In this document: piece by piece, positions 20,146-28,913 of the stretch
Layout: each line of letters opens with the position of its first letter
Position numbering within the stretch: the stretch's first letter is position 1
Assembly (NCBI GenBank): GCA_016722575.1
Contig: JADKIY010000002.1
Location: forward strand, 558,001 to 622,000
DNA length: 64,000 nt
DNA from: Elusimicrobiota bacterium
Lineage (GTDB): Bacteria; Elusimicrobiota; Elusimicrobia; FEN-1173
Reading direction: 5' to 3'
Position numbers and translations under genes: made by a program
The notes under the pieces: generated by a model
What the model saw: only the letters and a program-made list of their open reading frames with translations
What the model was told of the DNA's origin: nothing
The model's database searches: none

Positions 20146-20565
20146 TTACCGCTTGGAGTGCTGGTAGCGGCGCCGGGCTTTGGGCTGGCCGGCTTTTTTT
20201 CGCTCGACGGCCCGGGGATCGCGCGTGAGGAACCCCTTCGCGCGGAGCGGCGAGCGGAGTTTCGGATCCACGGTCACGAGCGCCCGGGAGAGGCCCAGGC
20301 GGATCGCGTCGGCCTGGCCGGTGATGCCGCCGCCGGTGGTCGAAACGATGATGTCAAAGGTGGACAGGGCGTTGGACACCCGGAACGGCGCCAAGGCCGA
20401 CGCTTTTTGACGCTCGTTGCCGCCGAAAAAGGTTTCAACGCTTTTGCCGTTGACCGTCACGCGGCCCTCGCCGGGAATGAGGCGGACGCGGGCGATGGCC
20501 GTTTTTCGGCGGCCCGTGGCCCACAGCGGATTTTGGCGCGTGATTTCGATGGTTTCGGACGTCAT
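20146..20565 (-). CDS. rpsI: 30S ribosomal protein S9
   Basis: A 139-residue S9. ATGRRKTAIARVRLIPGEG at the N-terminus and the basic C-terminal tail ending RRYQHSKR, which reaches the P-site tRNA, are diagnostic. It follows rplM by 20 bases in the conserved L13-S9 pair. Confidence 0.98.
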   Translation of the reverse strand: MTSETIEITRQNPLWATGRRKTAIARVRLIPGEGRVTVNGKSVETFFGGNERQKASALAPFRVSNALSTFDIIVSTTGGGITGQADAIRLGLSRALVTVDPKLRSPLRAKGFLTRDPRAVERKKAGQPKARRRYQHSKR

Positions 20566-20585
20566 GATCGGCCTTTCAGAAAAGG

Positions 20586-21071
20586 TTACTTGCTCGCCAG
20601 GGCGAAGGGACCGCCGGAGCGAATTTTTGGTTTTTTGGTGTCCACGACGATCGCGCCGGGGTAAATCTTGGAGCCCTCGGCCGCCCGGAACACCTTGAGG
20701 CGGCGCATGAAGCGGTCGCGCAGGCGGTTCTTGGGAAGCATTCCGTAGACGGCCAACTCCACCGCCCGCTCGGGTTTTTCTTCCAACAGTTTCCCGTAGT
20801 GGGTGTAGGTTTGCCCGCCGCGGAAACCCGAGGCGCGGAAATCCATTTTTTGGGTTTTCTTGTTGCCGGTCAGGGCGACTTTTCCGGCGTTGATGACCAC
20901 GACGCCGTCGCCCAGGTCCTGGTGCGTGTTGAAAGTGGCTTTGCCTTTTCCGCGCAGGAGGCCCGCGCTCAAAGTGGCCAGGCGGCCCAGGGCCACGCTG
21001 TCGGCGTCGACCACGAACCAGCGGCGTTCGACGGTGTTCGGTTTGGGGTGATGGGTTTGTATCGTCGGCAT
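20586..21071 (-). CDS. rplM: 50S ribosomal protein L13
   Basis: A 161-residue L13. WFVVDADSVALGRLATLSAG, GDGVVVINAGKVALTGNK and YGMLPKNRLRDRFMRRLKVF match the family. It is the first gene of the rplM-rpsI operon. Only nine bases separate the -10 box from the ATG, so the message is leaderless or nearly so and no Shine-Dalgarno is present. Confidence 0.98.
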   Translation of the reverse strand: MPTIQTHHPKPNTVERRWFVVDADSVALGRLATLSAGLLRGKGKATFNTHQDLGDGVVVINAGKVALTGNKKTQKMDFRASGFRGGQTYTHYGKLLEEKPERAVELAVYGMLPKNRLRDRFMRRLKVFRAAEGSKIYPGAIVVDTKKPKIRSGGPFALASK

Positions 21072-21080
21072 AGGGGCAGG

Positions 21081-21109
21081 ATTTTAGAAAATTAATTTCA
21101 ATTGGTCAA
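21081..21109 (-). promoter_or_regulatory. rplM-rpsI promoter
   Basis: TTGACC (21109-21104) and TAAAAT (21086-21081) are separated by exactly 17 bases on the minus strand and sit nine bases before the rplM ATG. It is one of the best sigma-70-type promoters in the window. Confidence 0.85.
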
Positions 21110-21114
21110 GGGCT

Positions 21115-21699
21115 TCAGCGTTTTTTTCCGGCGCGGGCGTTTCGGGCCGCGGGGAACCCTTCGGGTTCCGTCGGAGTGGTGCCGTCGGACGGCAAGTCGC
21201 CGGCCTTAAACAACGGGGCCGGGGCCACGCCGCCCAGGTCCTTCACCATGGCGATTTCCACGCAGGCGTCGGGGAAATAAGGGCACCGCACGCATTCCGT
21301 CCAGACTTTGTGGGGCAGATCGTTTTTGCCCACCCGGGAAAATCCGATTTTATCGAAAAAACCGTCCTTCATGGTCAGGGCAAACACCCGGGTGATGCCC
21401 AGGGTTTTCGCGTCTTTCAGGCAAGCGTCGAGCAACTTCCGCCCGATGCCGCGCCCCTGGAAGTCGGGGTCCACCGCGAGGGCTTTGACCTCGGCCAAAT
21501 TGTCCCATTGAACGGCCAGGGAGCAACACCCCACCACCCGACCCTTGTCGTCGGCCACGTGGAACTGCTGCAAGTTTTCGTAGAGCTCGGAGATGGCCCG
21601 GGGCAACAGCTCCTTTTTCTCGGCGAAAACCGAGAGGAGCTTGTGCAGGGCGCGCACATCGCCGATTTTGGCCCGTCGAATGGTGATCACGGGAAGCAT
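21115..21699 (-). CDS. GNAT N-acetyltransferase, ArgA-like
   Basis: A 194-residue GNAT protein. VDPDFQGRGIGRKLLDACL is acetyl-CoA-binding motif A, and KDGFFDKIGFSRVGKNDLPH with VWTECVRCPYFPDACVEIAM resembles the short N-acetylglutamate synthases (ArgA-type GNAT without the kinase-like domain). The probable reaction is acetylation of glutamate for arginine synthesis, but other small-molecule targets remain possible. A Pro/Glu-rich tail of about 35 residues is not part of the fold. No Shine-Dalgarno is visible. Confidence 0.78.
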   Translation of the reverse strand: MLPVITIRRAKIGDVRALHKLLSVFAEKKELLPRAISELYENLQQFHVADDKGRVVGCCSLAVQWDNLAEVKALAVDPDFQGRGIGRKLLDACLKDAKTLGITRVFALTMKDGFFDKIGFSRVGKNDLPHKVWTECVRCPYFPDACVEIAMVKDLGGVAPAPLFKAGDLPSDGTTPTEPEGFPAARNARAGKKR

Positions 21700-21729
21700 T
21701 TTACCATTTTGGCGGCGTCTCCCCGGGAC

Positions 21730-24700
21730 TCAGGCGCGGCGGGTGGAGGCGGGTTCCGCCGGACGGCGGAGCTTGAGACGTCCGAGGATCTCCTCGGCCC
21801 GGGCCCGGGCCGCGTCCATTTTCGGATAGCGGATTTGCCGGTAGCCCCGGACGCCGGCCGGGACTTGCAGGGCTTCCACGTATTGGCGGTAGGTGGCTTC
21901 GTCGTGGAAAATCTGGAAACCGTCGACGATTCCCGTGTACCAGTCGCGGAACGCCTTTTCCTTGTCGTGCCATTGGGGCAGAAGGCGGCGGAGGAGTCCC
22001 AGCCGTTTCATGACGTGAAGCTGCCAATTCTGGGACCGCAGATCGAACTCGACCTTCCGACCGAACAACACGAATTGCGGGCGGTTCAGGTGGACGTAGG
22101 TCATTTGGTCCCCCCGGGCGGGGTCGACGTCGTAGCGGGCCCGGTCCCGGCGGTATTTTTCCTCCGACGTCAGGAGGCGCGCCACGTACACCTCGTCTTT
22201 AATCGCGGTGACCCGGTGCAGATTTTCCAACACCGCGCGGGTGGCGGCGTGCCCGCGGTCTTTTCGGTCTTTTTGATAAACCGTCCAGAGGCGGACCAAA
22301 TACCCCTTGGCGGCGTCGGGCCCGCCGTATTGAAAGAGGTCGTAAACGGCCTGGGCCAGCCGGGCCCGGGGGGCGTCGTCCATGTCCATCCAGCGGACGG
22401 CTTCTTCGACCATCCGACGGTATTCCTTGGACCAACGGCCGCCGCGCACCCAGTGGGATTTCCGCAGAAGCTCGGCGCGGTCTTCCAACACCTCCCAGTA
22501 GCCGGGCAGCCGGGGCGAATAGGCTTCGAACCGCCGGGCGTCCACGGTGGCGGCGCGGCCCAGGTCGAAGGCCCGGAGATTTTCCTCCAGGTCCTGGGGC
22601 GGCACCATGCGCCCGATGGCCTTCTTCAAATTCTCCAACCCGATGGGAATGACGCCCTTCTGGTAGAGGGCGCCGAGCAGGAGGACGTTGGCGTAGAGTT
22701 TCGTCCCGAAGAACGCCTCGGAAATATTCGAGAAATCCAAGCCCAAATACTGGTCCGCCCGCGTGTGGGTCCGGAGGGCGGTTTCCAATTCCAAGACGGA
22801 AAAATCGTCCTTGCCGAGGAGCGTTTTGACCGTGGGCATCTTGTGGGTGTTGACCACGGCCACCGTTCGGTCGGGGCTGGCCACCCGCAGATTGACCTTG
22901 GGGTCCAAGCCGCGGACCGATTCCAGCAGATCGATGCCGAGCAGAACGTCCGCCCGGCCGTAGGGCACGAGCGGCGCCTTGACCCGTTCGTCCGGGGAGA
23001 AAATGACGTGGCCGTAGACGCCGCCGTTGCGGATGGCGAGGCCCTTTTTATCGGCGAAGAGGACGTGGTAGCCCTGGAGCATTCCGGCCTGAACCAGAAT
23101 GCCCGTGATGACGCCGGAGCCCATGCCGCCCACGCCGGCGGTGTAGCAGTACCACCCGTCGCCCAGGGGGTTCGGCGTCACGGGCGGAAGCGGCGTGGAC
23201 TCCCAGGGCCGCGGCCCCGGGGCCCGACGGCGGCGGATGGTGATTTCCTCGAAGGACGGGCAAACTTTGCCCTTGGCGCAGGCCCCGTCGGCGATGCACA
23301 GGGACTTGTCGGTGATGATTTTGGGGCCCAGCAGGGTTTCCTCGATGCCGAGGCCCGGGCACCCGGTGGCGTTGGTGCATTCGAGGCAGTACTCGCAGAC
23401 TTCCGGCGTGATGTTGATCACTTTTTCTTCCGGCAGGAAGCCCAGCGCGCGGACGATTTTTTTGCGTTCCTTGCGGACCCGGCGATGGTAGGTGATGCCG
23501 CATTCCTTGTCGGCGATCACCACTTTGACGCCGGCCTTCAAAATGACTTCCTCCAGGAGGGCGCGGTAGGATTCCCGGTAGGCCGGGTTCACCCGGAAGA
23601 TGGGGATGCTGTCCCGGGCCATGCCGCGAATGACCTGCTCGATGTCCTGGGCGAAGGTTTTTTCGGCCATCAAATTCTCGGCGCTCCCCGGCGTGGGCTG
23701 GTGCCCCGTCATCGCCGTGGTTTTGTTTTCCAGGATGATGTAGGTGATGTCCTGCCCGTTTTTGATGGAGTCCGAGACCGCGAGCATGCCGGAGTGAAAA
23801 AAAGTCGAGTCCCCGAGGAACACCACCTGCTTGTTCTTGATGAAGGGGTCCATGCCGGAGCCCGTGCCGCCGCCCAACCCCATGCCGGAATAATCCTGCA
23901 TCAGGCCGATGTTCGGCTCGAACTGGAGCATGGAGTGGCAGCCGGATTCGCCGTGGAAAATGACTTCGACCGGCTCCCGCTTGTGGTTTTCCTTCATGAA
24001 CGCGGCGTCCTGAAAATCGGCCTTGAGGGCTTTGGTCACCGTCGAGGAGTCTCGGTGGGGGCACCCCGGGCAAAAGGTCGGCGTTCGGATCGGGATGGAA
24101 ATTTTGTAGTCGGCGGTTTTCCGCGCCCGGGCCACGGCCCCGGTGCGGGGCGCGGCGGGGCCGGCCATTTTCATTTCCAAAAGGGGCGCCAGACGGTCCA
24201 TGACGATCGCGACGTTCAAGCCCCGCTCCACGGGGAAGCCGGGAAGCTCGTCGGGAAACTTCTTCCCCCACACGGCGGGCGGGCGCGTCAGCCGACCGTC
24301 CTGGTGCGCCCGCTGGAGGGCCCGCACGACCTGGGTTTCCAGAAAATCCCGCTTTTCCTCCACGACCACGAGGTGTTCCACCCGCGCGGCGAAATCCCGC
24401 AACAGGGTTTCGTCCAGGGGAAAGGACATGCCGAATTTGAGAACCGGAAACTGTCCGGCCAAACCCATTTCGTCCAAGGCTTGGACCAGGTAACCGTAGG
24501 AGAGCCCGGCCGACACGAAGCCCAGGGGCGCGGAACCCGTCGGGCCTTCCACGCGATTCAGGCCCCGGGTCCGCACGGCCGCCAACAGCTTCTGATAACG
24601 GGCGGCCAGCGTGGCCTCGCGCATCGATGTGTGAGGCGGGATCATGACGGTGCGGTCGACGGGCAACTGCCCGGCGGTCAGGACGGTCCGTTGAAGGTGG

Positions 24701-25293
24701 TTCACGGTCGGAAACAGATTGGGACGGCAGCGCACGGTGCCGCCGCCGTCGGCCTGGTTGGTCGTCAGCACGTAGGTGAAATAGAGGTCGGTCTCGCCGG
24801 AAAGTTCGAAGGCGTCTTTGATCCAGTCTTTGATTTCCTGGAAGGTGGCGGGTTCCAACACGGGCATGTGGAGGTGGAGGCTCAAGAACCGGGAATCGGA
24901 GTTGATCTGGGTGGTTTCGTTCCAGGGATCGTCGCCGACCACGACCAGGGCGCCGCCGGCGGGTTGTTGGGGTTCCGACAGGTTGCCGATGGCCAGGCCG
25001 TCGGCCGCCACGTGCATGCCGACCGATTTCATGACCGCCATGGCGCGCAGATTGGCCAGCCGGGCGCCGTTCAAGCGCGCCGCGGCCAACGCTTCGTTGT
25101 TGGCCATTTGGGCCACGACGCCGTTTTCGAGCAGAAGGGGCGCGGCGCGCCCCACCGCGTCGAACACCTCCGACACGGGCGATCCGGGGTATCCGGTCAG
25201 GAGCGCCACGCCGCCTTCCAGGGCGCCCTTCAACAGGAGCTCGTTGCCCGTGAACGCGGCCCAACCGTCTTCTTTTAGAAATCGTTTGTCCAC
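21730..25293 (-). CDS. Fused indolepyruvate:ferredoxin oxidoreductase
   Basis: A 1187-residue single-chain 2-oxoacid:ferredoxin oxidoreductase of the indolepyruvate type. The order is an N-terminal pyruvate-binding domain (LLTGYPGSPVSEVFDAVGR), a TPP domain near 494-496 (GDSTFFHSGMLAVSDSIK) with ENKTTAMTGHQPTPGS, a cysteine-rich ferredoxin-like stretch from Cys633 (CEYCLECTNATGC, then CIADGACAKGKVC), a gamma-subunit domain from about 710 (AGVGGMGSGVITGILVQAG), and a C-terminal region after about 950 with WSKEYRRMVEEAVRWMD. The predicted reaction is oxidative decarboxylation of aryl-pyruvates to acyl-CoA with ferredoxin reduction. The start is GTG with GGAGG four bases upstream. The exact substrate cannot be told from sequence. 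Confidence 0.9.
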   Translation of the reverse strand: MDKRFLKEDGWAAFTGNELLLKGALEGGVALLTGYPGSPVSEVFDAVGRAAPLLLENGVVAQMANNEALAAARLNGARLANLRAMAVMKSVGMHVAADGLAIGNLSEPQQPAGGALVVVGDDPWNETTQINSDSRFLSLHLHMPVLEPATFQEIKDWIKDAFELSGETDLYFTYVLTTNQADGGGTVRCRPNLFPTVNHLQRTVLTAGQLPVDRTVMIPPHTSMREATLAARYQKLLAAVRTRGLNRVEGPTGSAPLGFVSAGLSYGYLVQALDEMGLAGQFPVLKFGMSFPLDETLLRDFAARVEHLVVVEEKRDFLETQVVRALQRAHQDGRLTRPPAVWGKKFPDELPGFPVERGLNVAIVMDRLAPLLEMKMAGPAAPRTGAVARARKTADYKISIPIRTPTFCPGCPHRDSSTVTKALKADFQDAAFMKENHKREPVEVIFHGESGCHSMLQFEPNIGLMQDYSGMGLGGGTGSGMDPFIKNKQVVFLGDSTFFHSGMLAVSDSIKNGQDITYIILENKTTAMTGHQPTPGSAENLMAEKTFAQDIEQVIRGMARDSIPIFRVNPAYRESYRALLEEVILKAGVKVVIADKECGITYHRRVRKERKKIVRALGFLPEEKVINITPEVCEYCLECTNATGCPGLGIEETLLGPKIITDKSLCIADGACAKGKVCPSFEEITIRRRRAPGPRPWESTPLPPVTPNPLGDGWYCYTAGVGGMGSGVITGILVQAGMLQGYHVLFADKKGLAIRNGGVYGHVIFSPDERVKAPLVPYGRADVLLGIDLLESVRGLDPKVNLRVASPDRTVAVVNTHKMPTVKTLLGKDDFSVLELETALRTHTRADQYLGLDFSNISEAFFGTKLYANVLLLGALYQKGVIPIGLENLKKAIGRMVPPQDLEENLRAFDLGRAATVDARRFEAYSPRLPGYWEVLEDRAELLRKSHWVRGGRWSKEYRRMVEEAVRWMDMDDAPRARLAQAVYDLFQYGGPDAAKGYLVRLWTVYQKDRKDRGHAATRAVLENLHRVTAIKDEVYVARLLTSEEKYRRDRARYDVDPARGDQMTYVHLNRPQFVLFGRKVEFDLRSQNWQLHVMKRLGLLRRLLPQWHDKEKAFRDWYTGIVDGFQIFHDEATYRQYVEALQVPAGVRGYRQIRYPKMDAARARAEEILGRLKLRRPAEPASTRRA

Positions 25294-25323
25294 ACAGCCT
25301 CCAAGGTCAAATCGTCGCCCCGC

Positions 25324-27006
25324 TCAACGGCGGGAAGATTCCAGCAATTCCCGGGCGTGCCGAAGGCCGATGTCGCCTTCGGATTCCTTGCCCGTGCCGC
25401 CGAAGAGGCGGGCGATTTCCTGAACCCGGTCCGTTTCCGTCAACGCGCGGACCGACGTCCGTGTCCGGGTTTTTTGAATTTCCTTTTCCACCACGAAATG
25501 CCGGTCGCCGCAGGCCGCGATCGTGGCCAAATGCGTCACGCACAGCACCTGATGGGAGCCGCCCAGCTTCGCCAGCTTCCGGCCCAAGACGGCGCCCAGG
25601 GCGCCGCCCACGCCGGCGTCAATTTCGTCGAACACCAAGACCGGCACGGCGTCGGTTTTGGCCAGAACGCTTTTAACGGCGAGCATGACCCGGGACAGCT
25701 CTCCCCCGGACGCCACGTCGGCCAGGGGGCGCCGCCCTTCGCCGGGATTCGGCGTAAACCAAAACCGAACCTCGTCCATTCCCGCGCTCGTGTAGCGGCC
25801 CGGCTCGGCCAGGGCTTCGATGTCCAAGACGGCGTGGGGCAGGCCCACGTCCCGAAATTCCTTGTTGATGGCGGCGTCCAGTTTCTTGGCCGCCGCGCCG
25901 CGGGCCGTGGACAACTTTTCGGACCGGGCGGCCAATTGTTTCTCGGCGGCCGCGAGGCGTTCGGCCATGTCCCGGTTTTTGTTTTCCAAATTCTCCAGCC
26001 GGTCCAGTTCCCCCGCCACCCGGGCCCGGTAGGCCACCACGTCGGCCAGCGTGGGGCCGTATTTTTTCTTCAGTTTCGCCAGCTGGTCCAACCGCGAAAG
26101 GGTTTCCTCCAGCTTCGCCGGGTCCTGTTCCAGACCGCCGGCGAAGGCCTCCAACCGCTGGGCGGCTTCCTCCAGCTGGACGATGGCCCCGTCCAGCAAA
26201 TCGGCCGTTTCGCCCAGCGGCGCCCCCAGGGCGCGCAAGGAGTCCAACAGCGACCGGGTCCGGCGCGTCAATTCCGCGGCGGAGCCCTCCCGCCGGGAAA
26301 GACCGTCCAGGGCCTCTTCGGAGGCGGCGCGCAATTTTTCGGCGTTCTTGAGCTGGGGCAGCAATTGATCCAGGACGGCTTCTTCCTCCGCCCGGGGATC
26401 GGCCGCGTCCAACTCCTGCCGTTGATACCGGTACAAATCCAACCGCTGGGCCCGTTCCTGCTCGGAGAGCGCCAAGGTGTCCCGCTCGGCCACCACGGTG
26501 CGCCAGGCGTCGAAGGCCGCCGCCACCTCGTCCCGCAAACCCTCCAACCCGCCGTGGGCGTCCAGCAAATCCCGTTGTTCGGCCGCCTTCAGCAACAGCT
26601 GGTGTTCGTGCTGCCCGTGCACGTAGGCCAACCGCTCGGCCAGACGCGCCAGGGCGGGCAGGCCCACGGGCCGGTCGTTCACGAAGGCCCGGGATTTCCC
26701 CCCGGCCTCCACTTCCCGGCGAATCAACAGCTCCCCGGGCTCTTCTTCCGATAAAACGCCCAGTTCCTCGGCGATCTTCCGCAGGCGCGGCGAACCGATG
26801 TCGAACCGCGCCGAGACGGTCAGCCGGGCGGCCCCTTCCCGCACCAGTCCCGCGTCGGCCCGACGGCCCAACACCAACCCCAGGGCGTCCAGGACGATGC
26901 TTTTGCCCGCGCCGGTCTCTCCCGTTAATACGTTCAACCCCGGCGCGAATTCGAGGGCGTCGTCTTCCAGCAGGGCCAAATTTTTGATGGACAAATGCGT
27001 TAACAC
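25324..27006 (-). CDS. recN: DNA repair protein RecN
   Basis: A 560-residue SMC-like ATPase that acts in double-strand-break repair. Walker A is GETGAGKSIVLDALGLVLG near the N-terminus; the ABC signature region is VASGGELSRVMLAVKSVLA and Walker B is VLVFDEIDAGVGGALG near the C-terminus; the middle is a long coiled coil. YVHGQHEHQLLLKAAEQRDL is the RecN Q-loop region. The GTG start lies three bases after the nadK stop; nadK-recN adjacency is common in bacteria. Confidence 0.97.
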   Translation of the reverse strand: MLTHLSIKNLALLEDDALEFAPGLNVLTGETGAGKSIVLDALGLVLGRRADAGLVREGAARLTVSARFDIGSPRLRKIAEELGVLSEEEPGELLIRREVEAGGKSRAFVNDRPVGLPALARLAERLAYVHGQHEHQLLLKAAEQRDLLDAHGGLEGLRDEVAAAFDAWRTVVAERDTLALSEQERAQRLDLYRYQRQELDAADPRAEEEAVLDQLLPQLKNAEKLRAASEEALDGLSRREGSAAELTRRTRSLLDSLRALGAPLGETADLLDGAIVQLEEAAQRLEAFAGGLEQDPAKLEETLSRLDQLAKLKKKYGPTLADVVAYRARVAGELDRLENLENKNRDMAERLAAAEKQLAARSEKLSTARGAAAKKLDAAINKEFRDVGLPHAVLDIEALAEPGRYTSAGMDEVRFWFTPNPGEGRRPLADVASGGELSRVMLAVKSVLAKTDAVPVLVFDEIDAGVGGALGAVLGRKLAKLGGSHQVLCVTHLATIAACGDRHFVVEKEIQKTRTRTSVRALTETDRVQEIARLFGGTGKESEGDIGLRHARELLESSRR

Positions 27007-27009
27007 GGC

Positions 27010-27837
27010 CTAACGTTCCCCCCAGCTCAGTTTTTCCCGCAACAAGGAAAAGAAGGGCTGATCCCCCTCGGAATAAATCCGAACGCGCTCCCGGGCCTTG
27101 CGGAGGACGAGGGGATGTTCGGAACCCGCCGTCCAATGCTCCTGGCCGTCCAGGGAGATCACCAGCCGCTCCGCCCGGTGCCGGGGATCCAGGCGCACTT
27201 CCACCACGCTCTCCGGGGGCAAAATGATGGGCCGCTGGTTCAAACTGTGGGCGCACACCGGGGTGAGCACCAGGAGGTCCATTTCGGGCGACACCAGGGG
27301 TCCGCCGGCGGCCATGGAATAGGCGGTGGAGCCCGTGGGCGTCGCGACGATGAGACCGTCGCCCACGTAGTTGCCCAAAAGGGCGCCGTTCACGTGCACC
27401 GCCAACCGGACCGCCCGACCCGGGGCCTGGGCGTGGATCACGACGTCGTTGAGCGCCAACCGGGGGCGCCCGGCGGACGCGTGGCCGTCCGCCGACAACA
27501 TCATCCGGCCGATGGCCGGAAGGCGGCCCTCAAACAACCGTTCCAATAGGGGGTAGACCCGCTCCACGTCCGTGGCCGTGAGAAATCCGAGCCGCCCGAC
27601 GTTGACGCCCAGGAGCGGCACGCCCCAGGGCGCGGCGAGGCGGGCCGCCGCCAGAAGCGTCCCGTCTCCCCCCAGGGCCAACACCGCCTTGGCGGCGCGC
27701 AGGCCCGTGCGGCCCACGACCTTGACGCCCCGGCGGGCCAGCCAGGCCTTGATGTCGGGCAACGCCCGTCGCGCGGCGGATTTGTGGGGGTTGTGAAAAA
27801 GAGCGATGGGGGAAAAGGAACCCGGATTGTTCTTCAT
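27010..27837 (-). CDS. nadK: NAD kinase
   Basis: A 275-residue enzyme that phosphorylates NAD to NADP in the cytoplasm. The catalytic motif GGDGT is present in VLALGGDGTLLAAARLA (Asp58), and NVGRLGFLTATDVE, LNDVVIHAQAPGRAVRL and GLIVATPTGSTAYSMAAGGP are diagnostic. It is followed directly by recN and preceded at nine bases by the HD-GYP gene. Confidence 0.97.
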   Translation of the reverse strand: MKNNPGSFSPIALFHNPHKSAARRALPDIKAWLARRGVKVVGRTGLRAAKAVLALGGDGTLLAAARLAAPWGVPLLGVNVGRLGFLTATDVERVYPLLERLFEGRLPAIGRMMLSADGHASAGRPRLALNDVVIHAQAPGRAVRLAVHVNGALLGNYVGDGLIVATPTGSTAYSMAAGGPLVSPEMDLLVLTPVCAHSLNQRPIILPPESVVEVRLDPRHRAERLVISLDGQEHWTAGSEHPLVLRKARERVRIYSEGDQPFFSLLREKLSWGER

Positions 27838-27846
27838 GCGAAAACC

Positions 27847-28815
27847 TCAGCCCAGGCTTTCCCGCTTGACCAGTTCCTCCCACACCTTGAGAACGTCGCC
27901 GTCCCACCACCCGCGCTCCACCTCTTCCCACATGGTGCGGAAGGCCTTTTGAACCGGGTAGGCGTCTTTGTAGCTCCGCCGGGAGGTGAGGGCGTCGTAG
28001 ATGTCGACCACGTTGACGATGCGGACCAACTTGGGCACCTGGGCGCCCTTGAGCCCGTCGGGGTACCCGGTGCCGTCCAGGCACTCGTGGTGGTGGCGGA
28101 TCATGGGCAATATGCCCTCCAAACTTTTCAGCCGCTGGCATATCTCGCAACCGATGGTGGGGTGTTTGCGCATGATTTCCCACTCGGCGTCGTCCAGGGG
28201 GCCGGCTTTCTGAAGAATCGCGTCCGGGATGCCGATTTTGCCGATGTCGTGGAGCATGCCGGCCTTCCGCAGGGAATCCAATTCAAAGGCGTTGCAGCCC
28301 AGGGCGCGCCCCAGGGTCACGGCGTAGCGGCCCACCCGGTCCGCGTGGCCGAGCGTGTAGCGGTCCTTGGCTTCCAGGGTCCGCACGAGGGTCATCAAGA
28401 TCGCCTCGGCGTCCTCCAACTCGTCCGTCAGGGACTTGATGCGCAGGAGCGATCGGATCCGGGTCATCAGCTCCATTTGCTGATAGGGTTTGGGAAGAAA
28501 ATCGTCGCAGCCGGCCTCGATGGCGCGGACGCGTTCTTCGTCCGGCAAAAGCCCCGTCACCATGATGACGGGCAACAGGCGCGTGGTGTGGTGGTTTTTG
28601 ATCCGACGGCAGGTTTCCAGGCCGTTCAGGCGGGGCATGTCGAAATCGATGATGCAGAGATCGGGGGGGCGTTCCTGAATCCGCTCCAGGGCCTCCTGCC
28701 CGTCCTGGGCGGTCACGACCGCGAACCCCTCAATGGTTAAAAGCGTTTCGAGGGCTTTTTGGGCGTAGCGGTCGTCATCGGCAATTAAAATCGTGGCCGA
28801 ACCCGCGGGTGTCAT
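27847..28815 (-). CDS. Response regulator with HD-GYP domain
   Basis: A 322-residue two-domain protein. Residues 1-125 are a receiver domain (DDDRYAQKALETLL, phospho-acceptor Asp57 in CIIDFDMPRLNG). Residues about 140-320 are an HD-GYP phosphodiesterase domain with MLHDIGKIGIPDAIL (His189-Asp190), RHHHECLDGTGYPDGLKG and a full GYP motif, so it is expected to hydrolyse cyclic di-GMP. A strong promoter sits immediately upstream. No kinase adjoins it; the orphan histidine kinase at 6227 could be a partner. Confidence 0.94.
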   Translation of the reverse strand: MTPAGSATILIADDDRYAQKALETLLTIEGFAVVTAQDGQEALERIQERPPDLCIIDFDMPRLNGLETCRRIKNHHTTRLLPVIMVTGLLPDEERVRAIEAGCDDFLPKPYQQMELMTRIRSLLRIKSLTDELEDAEAILMTLVRTLEAKDRYTLGHADRVGRYAVTLGRALGCNAFELDSLRKAGMLHDIGKIGIPDAILQKAGPLDDAEWEIMRKHPTIGCEICQRLKSLEGILPMIRHHHECLDGTGYPDGLKGAQVPKLVRIVNVVDIYDALTSRRSYKDAYPVQKAFRTMWEEVERGWWDGDVLKVWEELVKRESLG

Positions 28816-28823
28816 ATTGAGAG

Positions 28824-28852
28824 ATAATACCAGATTCTCCCCCGGGCCTCAA
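28824..28852 (-). promoter_or_regulatory. Promoter of the HD-GYP-nadK-recN unit
   Basis: TTGAGG (28852-28847), a 17-base spacer and TATTAT (28829-28824) on the minus strand, with the ATG only eight bases after the -10. The predicted leader is at most two bases. Confidence 0.75.
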
Positions 28853-28913
28853 CGGAAAAGGCCCCCCGTGCGCCGCCGTTTACCCCGGCCAAATCAAGGC
28901 AAAAGAGCGTCCC

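Noticed and set aside
21310..25278. A 1322-codon open frame on the plus strand
   Set aside because: It is opposite the acetyltransferase and IOR genes and is rich in His, Gly and Pro, a typical shadow composition.
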